Below the pieces are notes generated by a model. It searched no databases, was not told where the DNA came from, and saw only the letters and a program-made list of their open reading frames with translations. From Rhodanobacter sp. T12-5 (GTDB taxonomy: Bacteria > Pseudomonadota > Gammaproteobacteria > Xanthomonadales > Rhodanobacteraceae), in assembly GCF_008329435.1 (NCBI RefSeq), contig NZ_NPKN01000004.1, forward strand, positions 186,001 through 250,000: a stretch of DNA of 64,000 nucleotides, written 5' to 3'. A program made the translations under genes and the position numbers. This document shows, one piece after another, positions 61,226 to 64,000 of the stretch (positions are counted from its first letter, which is position 1; each line of letters begins with the position of its first letter).

Positions 61226-62355
61226 TGGTCGCCCTCGCACGCAAGACGTTGATCTACGAATGGCGCCGCTTCCTGCCGGCGATGCTGGCGGTGGGCTTCG
61301 CCGGTCTGCTGCAACTGCTGCAAATCGCATTGGTGCTGGGCATCTTCGGCAGCACCAGTCTGTACATCACCGGCTCATCGGCGGATGTCTGGGTGGGTTA
61401 TCCCGGTACCCAGAGCGTGGGTTCGGGCCGCACGATCAGTGCCGACGTGGAATCGCGTGTCCTGATGGATCCGGCGGTGCAGCGGGTCGAGCCGTACATC
61501 TGGGTCGACGGCGACTGGCGTGGCGTCGGCGAAACCGGCGGCGTCTCGGTGTTCGTCTCCGGTATCGATCCGGGCGCCAATGGCCTGATGTTCTCCAAGG
61601 CATTGCCGCCCAGCCTGCGCGCGCGCCTGGTCGAACCGGATGCTGTCGTCGTCGATCGTTCCGCACTGGATCAACTGGGTGTCGACATCGGCCAGACTGC
61701 CACCATCAACGGCCATCCGGTGCGGGTGGTCGGCATCAGCAGTGGCCTGCGGGCGCTGGGCGGCGTGAACGTGCTGTGCTCGCTGGATACCGCGCGGCGG
61801 CTGAATGACGATCCTGCCGACAATGGCCCGACCTATCTGGTCGCCAAACTGCGCGACCCGAGCAAGGCCGGGGCGGTTGCTGCGCGCCTGCGCGGCGCCA
61901 CCGCGTTCGGTCCCTACACGACCTGGAGCGCCGACGATTTCGCCCGCCTCTCGGTGCTCTACTGGCTGTTCGATACCGGCGCCGGCGCCGGCGTGCTGTT
62001 CCTGGCCGGCATCGTGTTCCTGGTCGGCGCGGCCATCACCAGCCAGACCCTGATCGCCGCCGTCAACGGCTCGGTGCGCGAATATGCCACCCTCAACGCG
62101 CTCGGCGTGGGCGTGGCGGCCTTGCGTCGGGTCGTGCTGGAGCAGGCATTCTGGGTCGGTGCGCTGGGACTGCTCGGAGCCAGCGTGCTCGGCCTGCTGC
62201 TGCTGATGCTGGCGCGCAGCCAGGACGTGCCGGTGGTGCTGAACGTGCCGGCCGCGCTGGCCTGCATCGTGCTGGTGATGGGGCTGGCCGCGGTCTCCGG
62301 GCTGGCCGCCATGCGCAGCTTGCGCCGCGCCGACCCCGCCACGTTGCTGAGGTAG
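61225..62355 (+). CDS. FtsX-like ABC transporter permease (DevC-type)
   Basis: 376 residues with one N-terminal helix (FLPAMLAVGFAGLLQLLQIA), a large periplasmic domain (about 45-235), and three C-terminal helices, the FtsX/MacB layout. YEWRRFLPAMLAVGFAGLLQ and the ending AAMRSLRRADPATLLR are typical of DevC-like permeases. It works with the following ATPase and the adaptor at the end of the window, plus the channel before it. The exported substrate is unknown; DevBCA relatives export glycolipids, MacB relatives peptides or macrolides. Confidence 0.9.
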   Translation: MVALARKTLIYEWRRFLPAMLAVGFAGLLQLLQIALVLGIFGSTSLYITGSSADVWVGYPGTQSVGSGRTISADVESRVLMDPAVQRVEPYIWVDGDWRGVGETGGVSVFVSGIDPGANGLMFSKALPPSLRARLVEPDAVVVDRSALDQLGVDIGQTATINGHPVRVVGISSGLRALGGVNVLCSLDTARRLNDDPADNGPTYLVAKLRDPSKAGAVAARLRGATAFGPYTTWSADDFARLSVLYWLFDTGAGAGVLFLAGIVFLVGAAITSQTLIAAVNGSVREYATLNALGVGVAALRRVVLEQAFWVGALGLLGASVLGLLLLMLARSQDVPVVLNVPAALACIVLVMGLAAVSGLAAMRSLRRADPATLLR

Positions 62356-62360
62356 TCGCG

Positions 62361-63113
62361 ATGCATCCCGCCACCGCCAGCCAACAGATTTCCGGACCCG
62401 CCCTGTTTGCCGAAGGGATCAGCAAGGCGTTCGTTTCCGGCCAGCAGCGCACGCAGGTGCTCGACGGTCTCACGCTGGGCATCGAGGCCGGCGAGCTGAC
62501 CCTGATTTCCGGACCGTCCGGTTGCGGCAAGAGCACCCTGCTGGCGATCCTCAGCGGGCTGCAGAAAGTCGACAGCGGCCGCGTGCACGCGCTCGGCAGC
62601 GAACTGGGCCAGCTCGACCCGCGCGCGCTGGAACGCTTCCGCCTGCAGCACACCGGTTTCGTGTTCCAGGGTTTCAACCTGTTTCCGGCACTGAGCGCGT
62701 TCGAGCAGGTCGAGTTGCCGCTCAACCACATGGGCCTGTCACGCGACGAGGCGCGCCGTCGCGCCCGGGTCTCGCTGGAGGAGGTCGGCCTGGCGCATCG
62801 CATGCGCTTGCGGCCGTCGGAATTGTCCGGTGGCGAGAAGCAGCGCGTGGCGATCGCCCGGGCGCTGGCGAAGGAGCCCGAGCTGCTGTTCGCCGACGAG
62901 CCGACCAGTGCGCTGGATGCCGCCAACGGGCAGATGATCATCGACATCCTGCATCGCATCGCGCACGCCCACGGCACCACGGTGTTGTGCGTCAGCCACG
63001 ATCCGCGCCTGGTGGTGCACGCCGATCGGGTGCTGGCGATGGAGGACGGCCGCATTCTCAGCGACCGACGCACGCATGCGGCGGTCACGCAATCCAAGGA
63101 AATTCCCTCATGA
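62361..63113 (+). CDS. ABC transporter ATP-binding protein (LolD/MacB/DevA type)
   Basis: 250 residues. Walker A GPSGCGKST (about 52-60), Q-loop FVFQGFNLFPALS, signature LSGGEKQRVAIARAL, Walker B ELLFADEPTSALD and switch VSHDPR are all present. It starts six bases after the permease stop and its own stop overlaps the adaptor ATG (ATGA), so the export genes are tightly coupled. It energises the FtsX-like permease. Confidence 0.95.
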   Translation: MHPATASQQISGPALFAEGISKAFVSGQQRTQVLDGLTLGIEAGELTLISGPSGCGKSTLLAILSGLQKVDSGRVHALGSELGQLDPRALERFRLQHTGFVFQGFNLFPALSAFEQVELPLNHMGLSRDEARRRARVSLEEVGLAHRMRLRPSELSGGEKQRVAIARALAKEPELLFADEPTSALDAANGQMIIDILHRIAHAHGTTVLCVSHDPRLVVHADRVLAMEDGRILSDRRTHAAVTQSKEIPS

Positions 63114-64000
63114 CATTTCGTCCACCCCGCCGCGCCGGCAGCGCGCGCCTGCTCCGGCTTGGCTGCCTTGCGCTGTCTGCCGCGTGGCTGCTGGCGGCCT
63201 GTTCCCGCTCGAACGCTCCGTCGAGCGGCGCGGACGCCGCCCCCGCGTCGTATGCCGCCGTGGCGCGTGGCCGGATCGATATCGAAGGCGGCCTGCTGGC
63301 GCTGTCGATGCCGCGCGAGGGCACGCTGGCCAAGGTTGCCGTGCATGAAGGCGATCACGTCAGGCGGGGTCAGTTGCTGGCCGAACTGGACACCGAACCG
63401 GCCACGCTGGCCGTGGATGCGGCGCAGGCGCAGTTGGCGCAGGCGCAGGCACAGCTGAAGTTGCTGGGCATCAAGCAGGCTGCGGCGAAACAGCGCGCGC
63501 ACCGACTGGCTGCCGCGGTCGCCGCCGGTGCCGGCGACGGCCAGAGCGCGGACGACGCTGGCGAGGCGGTCGCCCAGCTCGATGCCGAACAGGCTGCCGC
63601 ACGCGCGGCCGTGAGCATGGCCAGCCAGAAGCTGGACGAGGCGCGCTACGAGCTGAAGCAACGCAGCCTGCGCGCACCGTTCGACGCCGACGTGGTGCAG
63701 GTGTCGGCGCAGCCCGGCGCCACCGTGTCGCCATCCTCCGGAGCGCTGTTCACCCTGCTGCCGCAAAAGCCGCGGATCGTTCGCGCCGAGCTCAACGAGA
63801 GTTTCGTCGGCGCGGTCCACCCCGGCATGCCGGCCGACGTGGCCGCCAGTGGCGATGCCGACAGCGCGCATTGGAGTGCCCACGTATTGCGCGTCGGCCA
63901 GGTGTATGGGCCGGCGACGCTGGAAAACGATCCGCAGGTGCGCGCCAATGCCCGCACGGTGGAATGCGTGCTGGCGTTGGACCAGCCCAATCCTGATGAA
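63110..64000 (+). CDS. Membrane-fusion adaptor lipoprotein, HlyD family (cut by window edge)
   Basis: The first 297 residues are visible and the frame is open at 64000. A lipoprotein-like signal (LGCLALSAAWLLAACSRSNA, lipobox LAAC) is followed by a lipoyl half motif (MPREGTLAKVAVHEGDHVRR), a coiled-coil hairpin rich in Ala and Gln, and the second lipoyl half (SLRAPFDADVVQVSAQPGAT). It bridges the ABC permease and the NodT-type channel encoded at the start of the operon. Confidence 0.9.
   Translation, partial: MTFRPPRRAGSARLLRLGCLALSAAWLLAACSRSNAPSSGADAAPASYAAVARGRIDIEGGLLALSMPREGTLAKVAVHEGDHVRRGQLLAELDTEPATLAVDAAQAQLAQAQAQLKLLGIKQAAAKQRAHRLAAAVAAGAGDGQSADDAGEAVAQLDAEQAAARAAVSMASQKLDEARYELKQRSLRAPFDADVVQVSAQPGATVSPSSGALFTLLPQKPRIVRAELNESFVGAVHPGMPADVAASGDADSAHWSAHVLRVGQVYGPATLENDPQVRANARTVECVLALDQPNPDE

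Noticed and set aside
1..64000. tRNA, rRNA, CRISPR array, integrase-flanked island or prophage
   Set aside because: Read through on both strands without finding cloverleaf, rRNA core, regularly spaced repeats, integrase or phage structural genes.

Overview
The window is high-GC DNA from a gammaproteobacterium, most probably in the Xanthomonadales and near the Rhodanobacteraceae (Rhodanobacter, Dyella, Luteibacter type). I infer this from gene content and style: TonB-dependent receptors for sugars, paired NagQ-like (GntR) and NagR-like (LacI) regulators with recognisable operators, the alpha-2-macroglobulin/PbpC pair, and several families of intergenic palindromic repeats. No rRNA, tRNA, CRISPR array or prophage was seen.

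Layout. 0-6 kb: zwf-pgl on the minus strand, divergent from a GlcNAc catabolic operon (GntR regulator, SIS-type nagB, nagA). nagA is flanked by two copies of a purine/pyrimidine stem-loop element. 5.8-8 kb: a cobalamin riboswitch followed by btuB. 8-14.6 kb: two tandem paralogous RND pump genes, each preceded by the same leader block. 14.6-16.5 kb: an AT-richer insert with an IS30 remnant, an exported protein of unknown function and a 57-residue membrane protein. 16.6-24 kb: a MATE exporter with a C-terminal frameshift, a DUF2239 protein, an M16 peptidase pair and a PagL-like lipid A deacylase. 22.5-27.4 kb: an EmrR-NodT-EmrA-EmrB drug efflux operon with a clear promoter and operator. 27.4-33.3 kb: an MmyB-like regulator, a sulfur-dioxygenase-like metallo-beta-lactamase fold protein, an EamA transporter, a hexapeptide acyltransferase and an S10 peptidase.

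33.4-42.8 kb is a second GlcNAc/chitooligosaccharide locus: nagR and the permease nagP on the minus strand, and a glucokinase-type sugar kinase, a large TonB receptor and a secreted GH20 hexosaminidase on the plus strand. A perfect 14-bp palindrome sits between the two arms. Together with the first locus this gives a whole pathway: outer-membrane uptake, periplasmic cleavage, inner-membrane transport, phosphorylation, deacetylation and deamination to fructose-6-phosphate. A NagQ-like direct repeat in front of zwf suggests that hexose-phosphate oxidation is tied to the same signal.

43.1-43.9 kb carries a small gene for a double-glycine-leader, glycine-rich, bacteriocin-like peptide followed by a two-helix membrane protein. 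After it come an Lhr-type helicase carrying three different palindromic repeats read through in frame (43.9-48.7 kb), a monoglyceride-lipase-like hydrolase, the alpha-2-macroglobulin lipoprotein and PbpC (49.8-57.3 kb), and a two-component system followed by a tripartite export operon made of an outer-membrane factor, an FtsX-like permease, an ABC ATPase and an adaptor cut by the window edge (57.5-64 kb).

The least explained parts are the peptide pair at 43.17-43.87 kb and the AT-rich pair at 15.26-16.47 kb.
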